Source: Clostridiales bacterium
GTDB lineage: Bacteria; Bacillota; Clostridia; Lachnospirales; Lachnospiraceae
DNA: 64,000 bases
Assembly (NCBI GenBank): GCA_018366495.1
Contig: JAGZHZ010000001.1
Span: 62,001 to 126,000 of the forward strand
Direction of reading: 5' to 3'
The position numbers were made by a program, and so were the translations under genes. The number at the start of each line of letters is the position of its first letter. Position 1 is the stretch's first letter. Below are positions 17,547 to 26,928 of the stretch, one piece after another. The notes under the pieces were generated by a model. That model saw nothing but the letters and a program-made list of their open reading frames with translations, was not told the DNA's origin and did no database searches.

Positions 17547-17711
17547 GCAGATTTCATCTACCTTTCTCGACACACTTCACTCGAATCTTTCCTATTTGGG
17601 TGTTTTTTTGTCGTAAAAAGTCTATTTTCCCAGAATCATCCCAAAAAAAAATAAAAATTTTAATTCAAATTTTCCGATAAATTGCAGTATGATCGGATAG
17701 CCAGTCTTTAC

Positions 17712-18278
17712 TTAAGTCATTTTCTGTATTTTTTCAACAATAAATTCAACTGGAACATGATCCGTACACCAGACATTATTTTCCGTTTTTCCAAAAATAA
17801 ATCCTAGACGATACATTTTTCCTGCGTCGATTTTCAGGACAACAGGTGCCAAATGCCAACGCATTGCAGATTGCCATGCCTTCTCGATATCTGCCTGCAT
17901 ATGTACGTCATGTCTTTTCATTTTACTGATTTCTCCACTGCTCATGATCTTCTCTGCTGCAGTCATTGTAGTGCCATGATATAAAAATGCAGGAGGCTCC
18001 ATATATTCCATTTCCGGTTCCACCCATGAAATTGTATGCCCCTGACACGCCTTGATCATACAATAATTTTCATTAAATTGAAAGCGCCCTTTGCTGTCCC
18101 GGCTCACGATCTCTTCTAATTTTTCTCTGTCTATCCTGTATTTTCCTGTTTTATTGATTCCGCAAATCAGTTCATCTACAGATACCCAGCCATGCTCATC
18201 CATCTTAAGCCCAATCTCTTCTGGCTTATGACGCAAAAGCTGGCTGATATAAATAGAAATGTTTTTCTTTCCTGCCAT
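17712..18278 (-). CDS. kptA: RNA 2'-phosphotransferase, Tpt1/KptA family
   Basis: 188 residues. Family enzymes move an internal RNA 2'-phosphate to NAD+, giving ADP-ribose 1"-2" cyclic phosphate. The catalytic Arg-His pair (LLRHKP, residues 16-17), a downstream Arg in KGRF (about 65) and the Arg of MKRHDVHM (about 122) are present, as are YHGT and VWCTDHVPVEFI of the NAD-binding half. The bacterial substrate is unknown because bacteria lack the eukaryotic-type tRNA splicing that makes 2'-phosphates. It lies between spo0A and a pseudogene, interrupting the usual spoIVB-spo0A pair. Confidence 0.93.
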   Translation of the reverse strand: MAGKKNISIYISQLLRHKPEEIGLKMDEHGWVSVDELICGINKTGKYRIDREKLEEIVSRDSKGRFQFNENYCMIKACQGHTISWVEPEMEYMEPPAFLYHGTTMTAAEKIMSSGEISKMKRHDVHMQADIEKAWQSAMRWHLAPVVLKIDAGKMYRLGFIFGKTENNVWCTDHVPVEFIVEKIQKMT

Positions 18279-18319
18279 TTTATCACCTTCTATATCATCT
18301 ATTCCAAAACAGACCTCCT

Positions 18320-18640
18320 TTATTTTTCAAGAATAAATTTCCAATGTTCTTGAAGTGATTCTGGCATAAGTTCTTTCAACTTTTGTGCATCAGAAATCAG
18401 ATTTCTGTTTCCAAAATGAAAAAAGAAAAACTCTCCTACACCATCATTATATCCTAATTGGAATTCCAATTCCTTTTTAAAATAAGGAAAAACAGGTTTT
18501 ATCTGAGCGTCAGCTGCCTACACTACATCCATGCCATTCGTTTTAATATTCTCGATCATCCACTGTTCATTCTCCTCAAACCATTTCCAGAATTGTTTTG
18601 CTGCCATAAGATCCATCTCTTTTTTTGCCCATAAGCTCAT
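18320..18640 (-). pseudogene. Small conserved gene interrupted by an amber codon
   Basis: An ATG with a GGGGGAAG ribosome site opens a frame of 107 codons that is continuous except for a single TAG at codon 41 (18520-18518). Both halves look like real protein: N-terminal FWKWFEENEQWMIENI, and after the stop PVFPYFKKELEFQLGYNDG and a C-terminus ending HWKFILEK. There is no frameshift. It is best read as one ~106-residue cytoplasmic protein of unknown function inactivated by a recent point mutation. A TATAAT-type promoter lies upstream. Read-through or a sequencing error are alternatives. Confidence 0.75.
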
Positions 18641-18688
18641 AAGTCTTCCCCCTTCTATGCTCACCATTAAGTTCCCGTTTATTTTTTT

Positions 18689-18718
18689 ATTATATCACAA
18701 AAAAAGCAGGCAGCACAA
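18689..18718 (-). promoter_or_regulatory. Promoter of the interrupted small gene (and kptA)
   Basis: On the minus strand an extended -10 (TGATATAAT) has TTGTGC 18 bases upstream. It lies about 50 bases before the pseudogene start and could also drive kptA. Confidence 0.5.
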
Positions 18719-18822
18719 CAATGTTATATTGCTTGTTCTTGATTATTCCGCTGTTTCCGTCCAAGCCACCTCTAAAAAGCTTTTCTTTTCCTTGATGTTT
18801 AGCTTTCCCCAAATAGAAATCA

Positions 18823-18868
18823 AAAATAGCAGAACAGCTTATGAGTAAACTAAGGCTGTCTGCTATTT
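18823..18868 (-). terminator. Terminator downstream of spoIVB
   Basis: AAATAGCAGACAGC and GCTGTTCTGCTATTT form a long, slightly interrupted stem followed by TTTTTG on the minus strand, 18 bases after the spoIVB stop codon. It ends the recN-spoIVB transcript before the kptA region. Confidence 0.75.
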
Positions 18869-18885
18869 CCGCTTTTTGCTTGAAC

Positions 18886-20175
18886 TCAATGCTCCAGCAT
18901 ATTTTCAATAAAAATTCCATATCCGCTTGCACTGTCCTGAACAAATACATGGGTGACTGCTCCGATCAATTTTCCGTCCTGAAGAATAGGTGATCCCGAC
19001 ATTCCCTGTACGATGCCGCCTGTCAGTTCCAAAAGCTCAGGATCTGTCACTTTTATCACCATTCCCTTATTAGCGTCAGAGCTATTCATACAGACCTCTT
19101 CAATCTCGATATCATACTCCTTAACCGTTCCGTCAAATGCGCTGCGTATCACAGCCGGTCCCGTTTTTACGTCTTGTTTATATGCAACTTCTACCGGTCC
19201 TTCCAGATGAAAATGATCTAAATCACATGAAAGCGTCCCAAAAATTCCTGTGTCTGTATTTTTTTCTATTGTCCCAAGAACAGCCTCATCTCGGTAATGA
19301 ATCACTCCGGCAAGTTCTCCCGGCGCTCCTTTTGTCCCCTTAATCACAGATCGTATCGTAGAGTCATACAGTGTTCCATTTTTTAATTCCAATAATGTAC
19401 TCGTATCAATATCATTGATTCCATGACCAAGCGCTCCAAAATGTCCCTGACTGTCAACATACGTCATTGTTCCTATTCCCTGAGTGTCACTTCGCACCCA
19501 GATGCCCACTTTATAATCCTGTTCTTGTGTCATCACCGGCTGAAGCGCCATCTCCATTTCTTCGTCTCCACGGCGCACTTTTAAAGTCACCGTATTTCCA
19601 TGTGACTCATTGATCATCTGAATCAACGTTTCCTTGTTCGGTGTTTCTGTTCCATTTACAGATAAAATGTAATCACCTGACTGTACAATATGATATGCCG
19701 GTTCATAGGAAATACCGTCTATTCCTTTGATGCTTCCTGTTCCCACAACAAGTACGCCATTTGTTTTCATATAAATTCCAATCGGATCTCCGCATGGGTA
19801 AACCCAGTTTTGTTCTACTACACTGACCTGTATTGATTTAATAGGAATAATGCCGAACAATTTACACGAGATTTCATAATCGCCTGTCTTGTTTCCAATC
19901 ACACCGTCGGAAGTAATATGCAGATTTTCTTTTGGAATTGCTTTCACCGAAGACGCATCTGCCTCCACGGCTGCCTCATAAGAAATAGTATCCTGGGGCA
20001 GATTAAAATCGAGACTTTGTCTTTCGCCCTGCACAAGATTCATATGATCCGGAATTTTTTCCTCAAAAAACAACAGCAGGCAGAGTACAAACAGACTGAT
20101 TCCTATTCCAAGAAAAATCCATAAAAACCGACGATATCGCTGCTCATTTGTCACTTCTTCACACCCTTTGTCCAC
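18886..20175 (-). CDS. spoIVB: SpoIVB serine peptidase (stage IV sporulation protein B)
   Basis: Forespore-secreted protease that triggers sigma-K activation. Up to 429 residues: one N-terminal membrane anchor (about 15-40), a PDZ-like domain (about 125-205, with GDYILSVNGTE), and an S55 peptidase domain with the GALGHG histidine and catalytic serine in GMSGSPI. The first ATG (20175) has little ribosome site; a GTG seven codons on (20154) has AAAGGGTG at good distance and may be the true start. It follows recN as in Bacillus. Confidence 0.95.
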   Translation of the reverse strand: MDKGCEEVTNEQRYRRFLWIFLGIGISLFVLCLLLFFEEKIPDHMNLVQGERQSLDFNLPQDTISYEAAVEADASSVKAIPKENLHITSDGVIGNKTGDYEISCKLFGIIPIKSIQVSVVEQNWVYPCGDPIGIYMKTNGVLVVGTGSIKGIDGISYEPAYHIVQSGDYILSVNGTETPNKETLIQMINESHGNTVTLKVRRGDEEMEMALQPVMTQEQDYKVGIWVRSDTQGIGTMTYVDSQGHFGALGHGINDIDTSTLLELKNGTLYDSTIRSVIKGTKGAPGELAGVIHYRDEAVLGTIEKNTDTGIFGTLSCDLDHFHLEGPVEVAYKQDVKTGPAVIRSAFDGTVKEYDIEIEEVCMNSSDANKGMVIKVTDPELLELTGGIVQGMSGSPILQDGKLIGAVTHVFVQDSASGYGIFIENMLEH

Positions 20176-20195
20176 ATACTTTGCGCTATAAAAGA

Positions 20196-20229
20196 GGATG
20201 ATGTATCCTGTATTTATTGTACATCATCC
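20196..20229 (-). terminator. Hairpin between recN and spoIVB
   Basis: GGATGATGTA and TACATCATCC flank a 14-base loop and are bounded by A and T tracts. It may terminate recN transcription partially, allowing spoIVB separate sporulation control. Confidence 0.65.
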
Positions 20230-20262
20230 TTTTTTAGTATGTGAAAAACAGTGCATTTCACT

Positions 20263-21945
20263 CTAGTATTTTTTTGTACGAATTGCCAATTCTTTCATTT
20301 CTCTGGCATTTTCCAAAACAGTTCTTGTAATCCTGGCGCCTCCTAAAATTCTTGCCAGCTCGCGGACAGTCTCTTCCTCCGACAGTTCCTGAATAGAAGT
20401 AAATGTATTTTGATTCTGAACATATTTTTCAATCACAAAATGATGGTCTGCCATAGCGGCGATCTGCGCCAGATGTGTAATGCAGATTACTTGATGATGA
20501 CGTGCGATCACTGCCATTTTTTCTGAAACTTTCTGTGCGGTTCTTCCGCTGATTCCAACATCAATTTCATCAAAAATCAGGGTTCCCATCTCATCTTTTT
20601 CGGCAAGCACTGTCTTGATAGCAAGCATAATTCGTGACAGTTCTCCTCCTGATGCGACCTCCCCAAGAGGCCGAACTGGCTCGCCTGGATTTGTAGAAAT
20701 TAAAAAACAGACTTCGTCAATCCCATCGGCTTGAGGTTCTTCCAATTTCTGAAATTGAATCTCAAACTGCACATCCAGAAAGTTCATATCGATCAGTCCA
20801 TCCTGAATACTTACAGCCAAACCTTCCGCATATTTTTCTCGAATTCTGGAAATCTTCTCTGCATTTTCCAGCAGCTGTGTTCTTGTATCTTCATATTCCT
20901 TCTGCAGTTTTAATACATAATTGTCATAATCCTGCAGAACAGCAAGACGTTCTTCTTTTTCTTTTTGATATTGAAGAATTTCTTCGATCGAATTTCCGTA
21001 CTTCCCTTTCAGGCGATTGATCAGGTTTAATCGCTCTTCCATCTCCCAAAACTGCGATTCATCAAAGTCAAGTTCATCTTCGTAGTCGTTCAGCTCTCTG
21101 TTAAAATCTCCTATCAGATCCTCCAGATTGAGAAGCTGTTCCTGCAATCCTTTCAGCTCTTCATCATAACGAACTGCTCCTGCCAAAACGCGCGCTGCTC
21201 TTCCAATATTTCCTGCTGCTCCGCTCTCAGTCTCAGACCCTGTCATCTGACGGATCTCGTCAATGCACTGCAGAATCTGTCTGCCATTGGAAAGCTTTCG
21301 ATACTGCTGTTCCAGTTTTTCGTCTTCACCTGCATTGAGATGTGCAGCTTCAATCTCTTCTATCTCAAAAGTCAGAAAATCAGCTTCTTTCATTCGCTCT
21401 GATTCTTCCTTTTTTGACTCATCCATTTTTTTTCTGCACTTTTGATAGCGGACATATAGCTGCTCATTTTTCTCTTTTAGCGTTTGCACTTCTTCTCTTG
21501 CAAATTCATCCAAAATTTTCAAATGATTTTTTTTATATAAGAGCGATTGATGTTCATGCTGCCCATGAATATCAATCAACGCTGCCGCTGCTTCCTTCAC
21601 CACAGAAACCGGAACTGTCTCCCCGTTGATTCTGCTGATGCTTCTTCCTTTTGACAGCTTTCTCGTAATAATAACCTGCCCGTCATCGACCGGAATATCC
21701 AGTTCACGCATTTTTTCTTCCTGATGTCTTTGGTCAATCGAAAAGACGAGCTCCACAAGTGCATAGTCCGCACCCTGACGTACAAAATCCTTAAAATTTT
21801 TTGCTCCGAGAGCAGCATTGATGGAACCTATAATAATGGATTTTCCAGCTCCTGTCTCTCCTGTCAGAATATTCAATCCAGGACCAAAATTAATCTCTTC
21901 TTCCTCAATCAGCGCTATATTTTTTACATGTAAACTCGATAACAT
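20263..21945 (-). CDS. recN: DNA repair ATPase RecN
   Basis: SMC-like protein acting early in double-strand break repair. 560 residues: Walker A GETGAGKSIIIG at about 31-42, long central coiled coils (about 155-370), and C-terminal ABC signature ASGGELSRIMLAIK and Walker B LIFDEIDVGISG. It begins 10 bases after argR, and both belong to the long nusB-to-spoIVB gene string. Confidence 0.97.
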   Translation of the reverse strand: MLSSLHVKNIALIEEEEINFGPGLNILTGETGAGKSIIIGSINAALGAKNFKDFVRQGADYALVELVFSIDQRHQEEKMRELDIPVDDGQVIITRKLSKGRSISRINGETVPVSVVKEAAAALIDIHGQHEHQSLLYKKNHLKILDEFAREEVQTLKEKNEQLYVRYQKCRKKMDESKKEESERMKEADFLTFEIEEIEAAHLNAGEDEKLEQQYRKLSNGRQILQCIDEIRQMTGSETESGAAGNIGRAARVLAGAVRYDEELKGLQEQLLNLEDLIGDFNRELNDYEDELDFDESQFWEMEERLNLINRLKGKYGNSIEEILQYQKEKEERLAVLQDYDNYVLKLQKEYEDTRTQLLENAEKISRIREKYAEGLAVSIQDGLIDMNFLDVQFEIQFQKLEEPQADGIDEVCFLISTNPGEPVRPLGEVASGGELSRIMLAIKTVLAEKDEMGTLIFDEIDVGISGRTAQKVSEKMAVIARHHQVICITHLAQIAAMADHHFVIEKYVQNQNTFTSIQELSEEETVRELARILGGARITRTVLENAREMKELAIRTKKY

Positions 21946-21955
21946 GATTTTCTCA

Positions 21956-22408
21956 CTACTTTTCTACAATCTTTTTGATCTTTTCCATGACAATCAATGT
22001 ATCGTCCGCACTGCGGATTGCACACATAATTGTATCATCTCCTGCAATACATCCGGCGATTTCTGCCCAATGCATCGCGTCAAGCGCAGCGGCAACTGCC
22101 ATTGCCATTCCAGATACAGTCTTTATGACCAGGATATTCTGAGCCATCACCATAGATGAAAATCCATCTTTTAAGATGCGCAGATATTTCTCATTCATCC
22201 CTATTCCATGTTCCTGCATCAAAGCATATTTCTGTTTTCCGCCCGGCAGTGAAATCTTCGTCAGTTTTAATTCACGGATGTCTCTTGAAACTGTCGCCTG
22301 CGTTACCCGAAAACCCTCTTTGTTCAAAAGTTCAGCCAGCTCATCCTGAGTCTCAATCTCATACTTGTGAATGAGATCTACAATTTTAGCATGTCGTTCT
22401 ATCTTCAA
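21956..22408 (-). CDS. argR: Arginine repressor ArgR/AhrC
   Basis: Arginine-dependent hexameric repressor of arginine synthesis. 150 residues: an N-terminal winged helix with the typical TQDELAELL and VTQATVSRDIRELKL recognition segment, and the C-terminal oligomerisation/arginine-binding domain with the GDDTIMCAIR block. The start is TTG, preceded by AAAGGGG. Its expected targets, argCJBD and argG, are about 30 kb away in this window. Confidence 0.96.
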   Translation of the reverse strand: MKIERHAKIVDLIHKYEIETQDELAELLNKEGFRVTQATVSRDIRELKLTKISLPGGKQKYALMQEHGIGMNEKYLRILKDGFSSMVMAQNILVIKTVSGMAMAVAAALDAMHWAEIAGCIAGDDTIMCAIRSADDTLIVMEKIKKIVEK

Positions 22409-22427
22409 TTTTTTGTCCCCTTTTTGT

Positions 22428-23306
22428 TTAATTTTTGTTCATTTTGTTTCGCAGCACTTCCACGAAGCTAATCTGATTAATTTTTACCATTCGTGTAATT
22501 TTTTTTGACTTGCGAATGACAATTTTGTCAAAACTATTCAGTTTCACAGAAGTATCCCCATCAAATGTGGCTTCTGCCTCATCGTGAAATGTCTCTTTTC
22601 TGTTTCCGATTTCAATCGTAATCTCCACATCGTCCGGCAAAATAATAGTTCTGGCATTCAGCGTATGCGCTGCAATCGGCGTGATTGCGATCAGATTTGC
22701 CTCTGGGTCGATGATTGGACCGCCTGCTGAGAGGCTGTATCCTGTCGATCCTGTCGGTGTGGAGATGATAATTCCGTCTGCTGAATAGGAGGTCAGATAC
22801 GCACCGTTTAAAAAGATCCGAAGATTTAAAATCCGAAGTCTCCCCACTCTTCCGATCACAATATCATTCAATGCAATATCCTCCATCAGTTTTTTATTCT
22901 GATGGTAGGCTGTCCCTTCCAGCATCATTCTGTTTTTTACTTCATACTTTTGTCCTATCAGACATTCAAGCGCCTGATGAATATTAGGCCGGTCAATCTC
23001 TGCTAAATATCCCAGTGTGCCCAGATTGATCCCCAGAAGCGGAATTTCCCGTTCTACCGTATCTCGCGCCGCCTGAAGCAGCGTCCCATCACCTCCAAGA
23101 GCCAGAATGCAGTCCGTATCCTCTGGGATCTTTGTCACATCCGTATATTTAAAATTCATGCCCAGATCGCCAGCCGTCTCTTCATTTTGACGTTCTTCCT
23201 GAATGATACATTCTTTTCCGCGGCTCAAAAGATACTCTTGAATCTGTTTTGCCACTTTCCGTGCAGGATCTTTCAATGTATTCATTATAATAAAAAACTT
23301 TTTCAT
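22428..23306 (-). CDS. nadK: NAD kinase
   Basis: Phosphorylates NAD to NADP. 292 residues; the GGDGTLLQAAR motif holds the catalytic Asp, with NLGTLGYLAE and the C-terminal TPTGSTGYSLSAGGPI typical of the family. It lies between tlyA and argR with 12- and 19-base gaps, the common Clostridia arrangement. Confidence 0.96.
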   Translation of the reverse strand: MKKFFIIMNTLKDPARKVAKQIQEYLLSRGKECIIQEERQNEETAGDLGMNFKYTDVTKIPEDTDCILALGGDGTLLQAARDTVEREIPLLGINLGTLGYLAEIDRPNIHQALECLIGQKYEVKNRMMLEGTAYHQNKKLMEDIALNDIVIGRVGRLRILNLRIFLNGAYLTSYSADGIIISTPTGSTGYSLSAGGPIIDPEANLIAITPIAAHTLNARTIILPDDVEITIEIGNRKETFHDEAEATFDGDTSVKLNSFDKIVIRKSKKITRMVKINQISFVEVLRNKMNKN

Positions 23307-23318
23307 CTGTTTCCCCTG

Positions 23319-24125
23319 TCAATCCAACGTATCATGCGCTTCTTTTACAATAGAGGCAATCTCAAAAGGCCTCTCTGCAAACACGCTTCCTTCCTCGCCC
23401 TTTCTGAGATGGAGGAGATATTCAATATTGCCTTCCGGTCCTTTGATCGGAGAGAATTCCAGATGGAGAGGCTCCATACCGATGCTTCCTGCATAGGCGG
23501 TTACTTTTTCAATCACTTCTTCATGGACATCCGGATCACGAACTACTCCCTTTTTTCCTACTTTTTCTCTGCCTGCCTCAAATTGAGGCTTAATCAGACA
23601 AACCATCTGAGCCCCTTCTGTCATCAGATTCCGCACTGGCAAAAGTACCTTTGTCAATGAGATAAATGAGACGTCGATTGAGACAAACTCTGCCTTTTCC
23701 TGAATGTCTTCCGGCACAACATAGCGAATATTTGTCTTTTCCATGCAGACTACACGTTCGTCCTGGCGCAGCTTCCAGTCTAACTGCCCATGTCCTACAT
23801 CGACAGAATATACTTTGACTGCGCCATTTTGCAGCATACAGTCTGTAAACCCGCCTGTCGATGCCCCGACATCCATGCAGACTTTCCCGCTTAGTTCAAT
23901 GTCAAAATGCGTCATTGCTTTTTCCAGCTTCAGTCCGCCCCGGCTCACATATTTTAATGTCTGCCCTTTTACCTCGATCTCCACATTGGAATCAAACATA
24001 GTTCCCGCCTTATCTTCTCTTACGCCTTTGACAAAGACATTGCCTGCCATGATAATTGCCTTTGCTTTTTCTCTGGATGAGGCAAGTTGTCTTTGTACCA
24101 GCAACACATCTAATCTTTCTTTCAT
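23319..24125 (-). CDS. tlyA: TlyA-family rRNA ribose 2'-O-methyltransferase
   Basis: 268 residues: an N-terminal S4 RNA-binding domain (RLDVLLVQRQLASSREKAK) followed by an FtsJ-like SAM methyltransferase domain with DVGASTGGFTDCML. Family members methylate 16S/23S rRNA; some are annotated as haemolysins, which is not supported here. The start was set at the second ATG (24125) because GGAGG lies at proper distance; an in-frame ATG four codons upstream lacks a site. Confidence 0.92.
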   Translation of the reverse strand: MKERLDVLLVQRQLASSREKAKAIIMAGNVFVKGVREDKAGTMFDSNVEIEVKGQTLKYVSRGGLKLEKAMTHFDIELSGKVCMDVGASTGGFTDCMLQNGAVKVYSVDVGHGQLDWKLRQDERVVCMEKTNIRYVVPEDIQEKAEFVSIDVSFISLTKVLLPVRNLMTEGAQMVCLIKPQFEAGREKVGKKGVVRDPDVHEEVIEKVTAYAGSIGMEPLHLEFSPIKGPEGNIEYLLHLRKGEEGSVFAERPFEIASIVKEAHDTLD

Positions 24126-24162
24126 TTCTTCCTCCATGCTGCATTCTTAAAGATCTTTCGTC

Positions 24163-26037
24163 TTACTGTCCTATGTAAGATGCAATGATCTGTTTTTCTA
24201 TCGAATTTTCGTCAATACTTTGTTCTTTCTTTAAAATCTCTACATTTCCATGCTCTACATATTGATCTGGAATCGCAATCTTTAAAACCAGAACATCTGC
24301 GTTGATTTCTTTATAGAAATCAGCGATGCGCTCGCCAAATCCTCCCGTTTTTATATTCTCTTCCATCGTTACAACTAATTTGTGATCTTTTGCTGTTTCC
24401 ATCAGCATCTCTTCATCAATAGGCTTCAAAAAACGTGCGTTGATCAATGAGCAGGAAAATCCTTTTTCTTTTAAATTTCTCCGCACTTTTACAGCAGTTT
24501 CCACCATACTTCCGGCCGCAATCAATGCAATCTCCGTCTCATCGTAAATCCATTCGCTCTTTCCATAGCAGATGGGAGCATTATACTGTTTTAGCCCTTC
24601 ATATGCCTCCCCTCTGGGATAGCGCAGAGCAATCGGTCCCCAGAAGCTGACAGCAAAATTCAGCATCTGCACAAGTTCCCACTTGTTTTTAGGCGCCATC
24701 ACCGTCATATTGGGAATCATGCAAAGATAGGAAAGATCGAAGATACCCTGATGCGTCTCTCCGTCGCTTCCCACAAGCCCGGCACGATCAACAGCAAAAA
24801 TTACATGCAGATTTTGAATGCACACATCGTGAATCATCTGATCGAATGCTCTTTGCAAAAAGGAAGAGTAGACAGCCACGACGGGGATCATCCCGGATGC
24901 CGCCAGCCCCGCTGCAAACGTAACAGCGTGTTCTTCTGCAATTCCGACATCAATAAAGCGTTCCGGATATTGTCTGTGAAATCTGTGGAGCCCTGTGCCA
25001 TCCGCCATAGCTGCTGTGATCGCCACAAGATGTTCTTCTTTCCTGGCTGCCTCACATATTGCCTTTGAAAAAATGTCGGTGTAAGACGGCTTCGTCTTTT
25101 TTTTCTTCGGTTTCCCCGTCTGCACGTCGAACGGCTCCGTTCCATGATAGAGAGAAGGGCGCCGTTCAGCCGGCAAAAATCCTTTCCCTTTTTTTGTGAG
25201 CACATGCACAATGACAGCGCCGTTGATTTTTTTCGCCTCTTTTAAAATCTTCGTCATCTGTGCAATATTGTGTCCATCAACCGGTCCAAGGTAAGTAATT
25301 CCCATCTCTTCAAACAGCATTCCCGGAATCAGGAGCTGTTTGATTCCGCTTTTTGTCTTTTTAATATGCTGAATCAGTTTTTCTCCATACACTGGAATTT
25401 TTTTCAATGCTTTTGTGACACTGATCTTAAAATCCTGATATGCTGTATTTGTTCTTAGATTTCCAAGATACGTTGACATTCCTCCGACGTTTTTGGAAAT
25501 CGACATTTCATTATCATTTAAAATAATAATAAAATTTGTGTGCAGTCTTCCTGCATTGTTCAGCGCCTCATATGCCATACCGCCCGTCAAAGCGCCGTCT
25601 CCGATTACAGAGATCACAAAATTATGGTCTCCTTTCAGATCTCGTCCATATACATATCCCAGTCCTGCTGAAATTGAAGTAGAACTGTGTCCTGTATCAA
25701 ACGCATCGCATTGGCTTTCCTTTCTCTTTGGAAATCCGCTTAATCCTCCGTATTTTCTGAGCTGTCCAAATCCTTCTTTTCTTCCCGTCAAAATCTTATG
25801 GGTATACGACTGATGTCCAACATCCCAGATGATCTTATCTTCCGGCAGGTGAAAAACAAGATGCATTGCCATGGTCAGCTCTACAACACCCAGATTTGAC
25901 GCCAGATGTCCCCCTGTTTCGCTGATCGACTGAATCAAAAAAGAACGGATTTCCTCAGATAAGACAGCGAGCTCTTCTTTGGAAAGTTTCTTGATATCAT
26001 TTTCTTTTTTTATTTTATCCAGTACCAAAAGCTTCAC
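24163..26037 (-). CDS. dxs: 1-deoxy-D-xylulose-5-phosphate synthase
   Basis: Thiamine-diphosphate enzyme that starts the MEP isoprenoid pathway from pyruvate and glyceraldehyde 3-phosphate. 624 residues; HLASNLGVVELT, the GDGALTGGMAYEALN cofactor motif and DRAGLVGSDGETHQG are visible. The start is not ATG: a GTG at 26037, or a TTG three codons later with better spacing to AAAGGGTG. It lies four bases after ispA, which uses its downstream products. Confidence 0.96.
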   Translation of the reverse strand: MKLLVLDKIKKENDIKKLSKEELAVLSEEIRSFLIQSISETGGHLASNLGVVELTMAMHLVFHLPEDKIIWDVGHQSYTHKILTGRKEGFGQLRKYGGLSGFPKRKESQCDAFDTGHSSTSISAGLGYVYGRDLKGDHNFVISVIGDGALTGGMAYEALNNAGRLHTNFIIILNDNEMSISKNVGGMSTYLGNLRTNTAYQDFKISVTKALKKIPVYGEKLIQHIKKTKSGIKQLLIPGMLFEEMGITYLGPVDGHNIAQMTKILKEAKKINGAVIVHVLTKKGKGFLPAERRPSLYHGTEPFDVQTGKPKKKKTKPSYTDIFSKAICEAARKEEHLVAITAAMADGTGLHRFHRQYPERFIDVGIAEEHAVTFAAGLAASGMIPVVAVYSSFLQRAFDQMIHDVCIQNLHVIFAVDRAGLVGSDGETHQGIFDLSYLCMIPNMTVMAPKNKWELVQMLNFAVSFWGPIALRYPRGEAYEGLKQYNAPICYGKSEWIYDETEIALIAAGSMVETAVKVRRNLKEKGFSCSLINARFLKPIDEEMLMETAKDHKLVVTMEENIKTGGFGERIADFYKEINADVLVLKIAIPDQYVEHGNVEILKKEQSIDENSIEKQIIASYIGQ

Positions 26038-26040
26038 CCT

Positions 26041-26928
26041 TTACTTTTCACGATTAATCAGATATACAATCAAATTCGTTAAAAATTCATTTTTTTCTTC
26101 CAGCGATTTCAGCAGTGCGATTGCCTCTTTTGACATACGGTCAACTTCTTCTCTGGCACGTTCCAGACCATTTAAAGTCACATACGTTGTCTTATGATTC
26201 TTTTCATCGCTGTTGATCGGTTTTCCCAGAACATCTATTGTGCTTGTCACATCTAAAATGTCATCCTGAATCTGGAATGCAAAACCTACTTTTCGGGCAA
26301 TCTGCTCTATCACTTTTACTTTCTCATCGGAAGCGCCAGCCAGAATCGCTCCAATCATCATGGAAGATTCAATCAGCGCGCTCGTTTTCAGGCAATAGAT
26401 AAATTCCAGTTTTTCCTTTGAAAATTCAGTTTTATCACATTCCACATCTACAGACTGTCCGCCGATCATTCCAAAAATTCCCGTTTTTTGTGCCATCACG
26501 GAAAATGCGCGCTCCACCTTGTGGTTTCCAGGTTCCAGAGAAAAAGCTTTCGCTGCTGTTTCATAGGAGAAATTCAGCAAGGCGTCGCCGGCTAAAATCC
26601 CCATTGCCTCCCCATATACTACATGAGTCGTCTTTCTTCCCCTGCGGTATTCGTCATTGTCGATTGCCGGAAGATCATCATGGATGAGGGAATGCGTATG
26701 AATCATCTCGATTGCAGCAAGAAACGGATCAATCACATCGCTGTCTCCTCCAAAAAGACGGTATGTCTCCATCATCAGCAGCGGCCGCAGTCTTTTTCCG
26801 CCTGCCTTCATACTGTAATTGATCGCCTCAAGCAATGTTTTCTGGAATCCTGTTTCTTCTGGAAGATACGACATGATCGTATTCTGTATCTGTTCCACTT
26901 TCGTCTTCATTTCCTGTTCAAAATTCAT
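26041..26928 (-). CDS. ispA: Farnesyl/geranyl diphosphate synthase (short-chain prenyltransferase)
   Basis: Condenses isopentenyl diphosphate with allylic diphosphates. About 295 residues; the first Asp-rich motif DDLPAIDND and the second DDILD are present, along with GGKRLRP. The start at 26928 was chosen because AAGGTGG is five to seven bases upstream; an ATG at 26946 lies in frame without a site. It overlaps xseB by 11 bases, indicating translational coupling. Confidence 0.94.
   Translation of the reverse strand: MNFEQEMKTKVEQIQNTIMSYLPEETGFQKTLLEAINYSMKAGGKRLRPLLMMETYRLFGGDSDVIDPFLAAIEMIHTHSLIHDDLPAIDNDEYRRGRKTTHVVYGEAMGILAGDALLNFSYETAAKAFSLEPGNHKVERAFSVMAQKTGIFGMIGGQSVDVECDKTEFSKEKLEFIYCLKTSALIESSMMIGAILAGASDEKVKVIEQIARKVGFAFQIQDDILDVTSTIDVLGKPINSDEKNHKTTYVTLNGLERAREEVDRMSKEAIALLKSLEEKNEFLTNLIVYLINREK

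Noticed and set aside
18518..18520. The in-frame TAG read as a programmed recoding site (pyrrolysine or read-through)
   Set aside because: There is no recognisable stem-loop directly downstream and no other in-frame TAG gene in the window, so a simple nonsense mutation is the economical reading.
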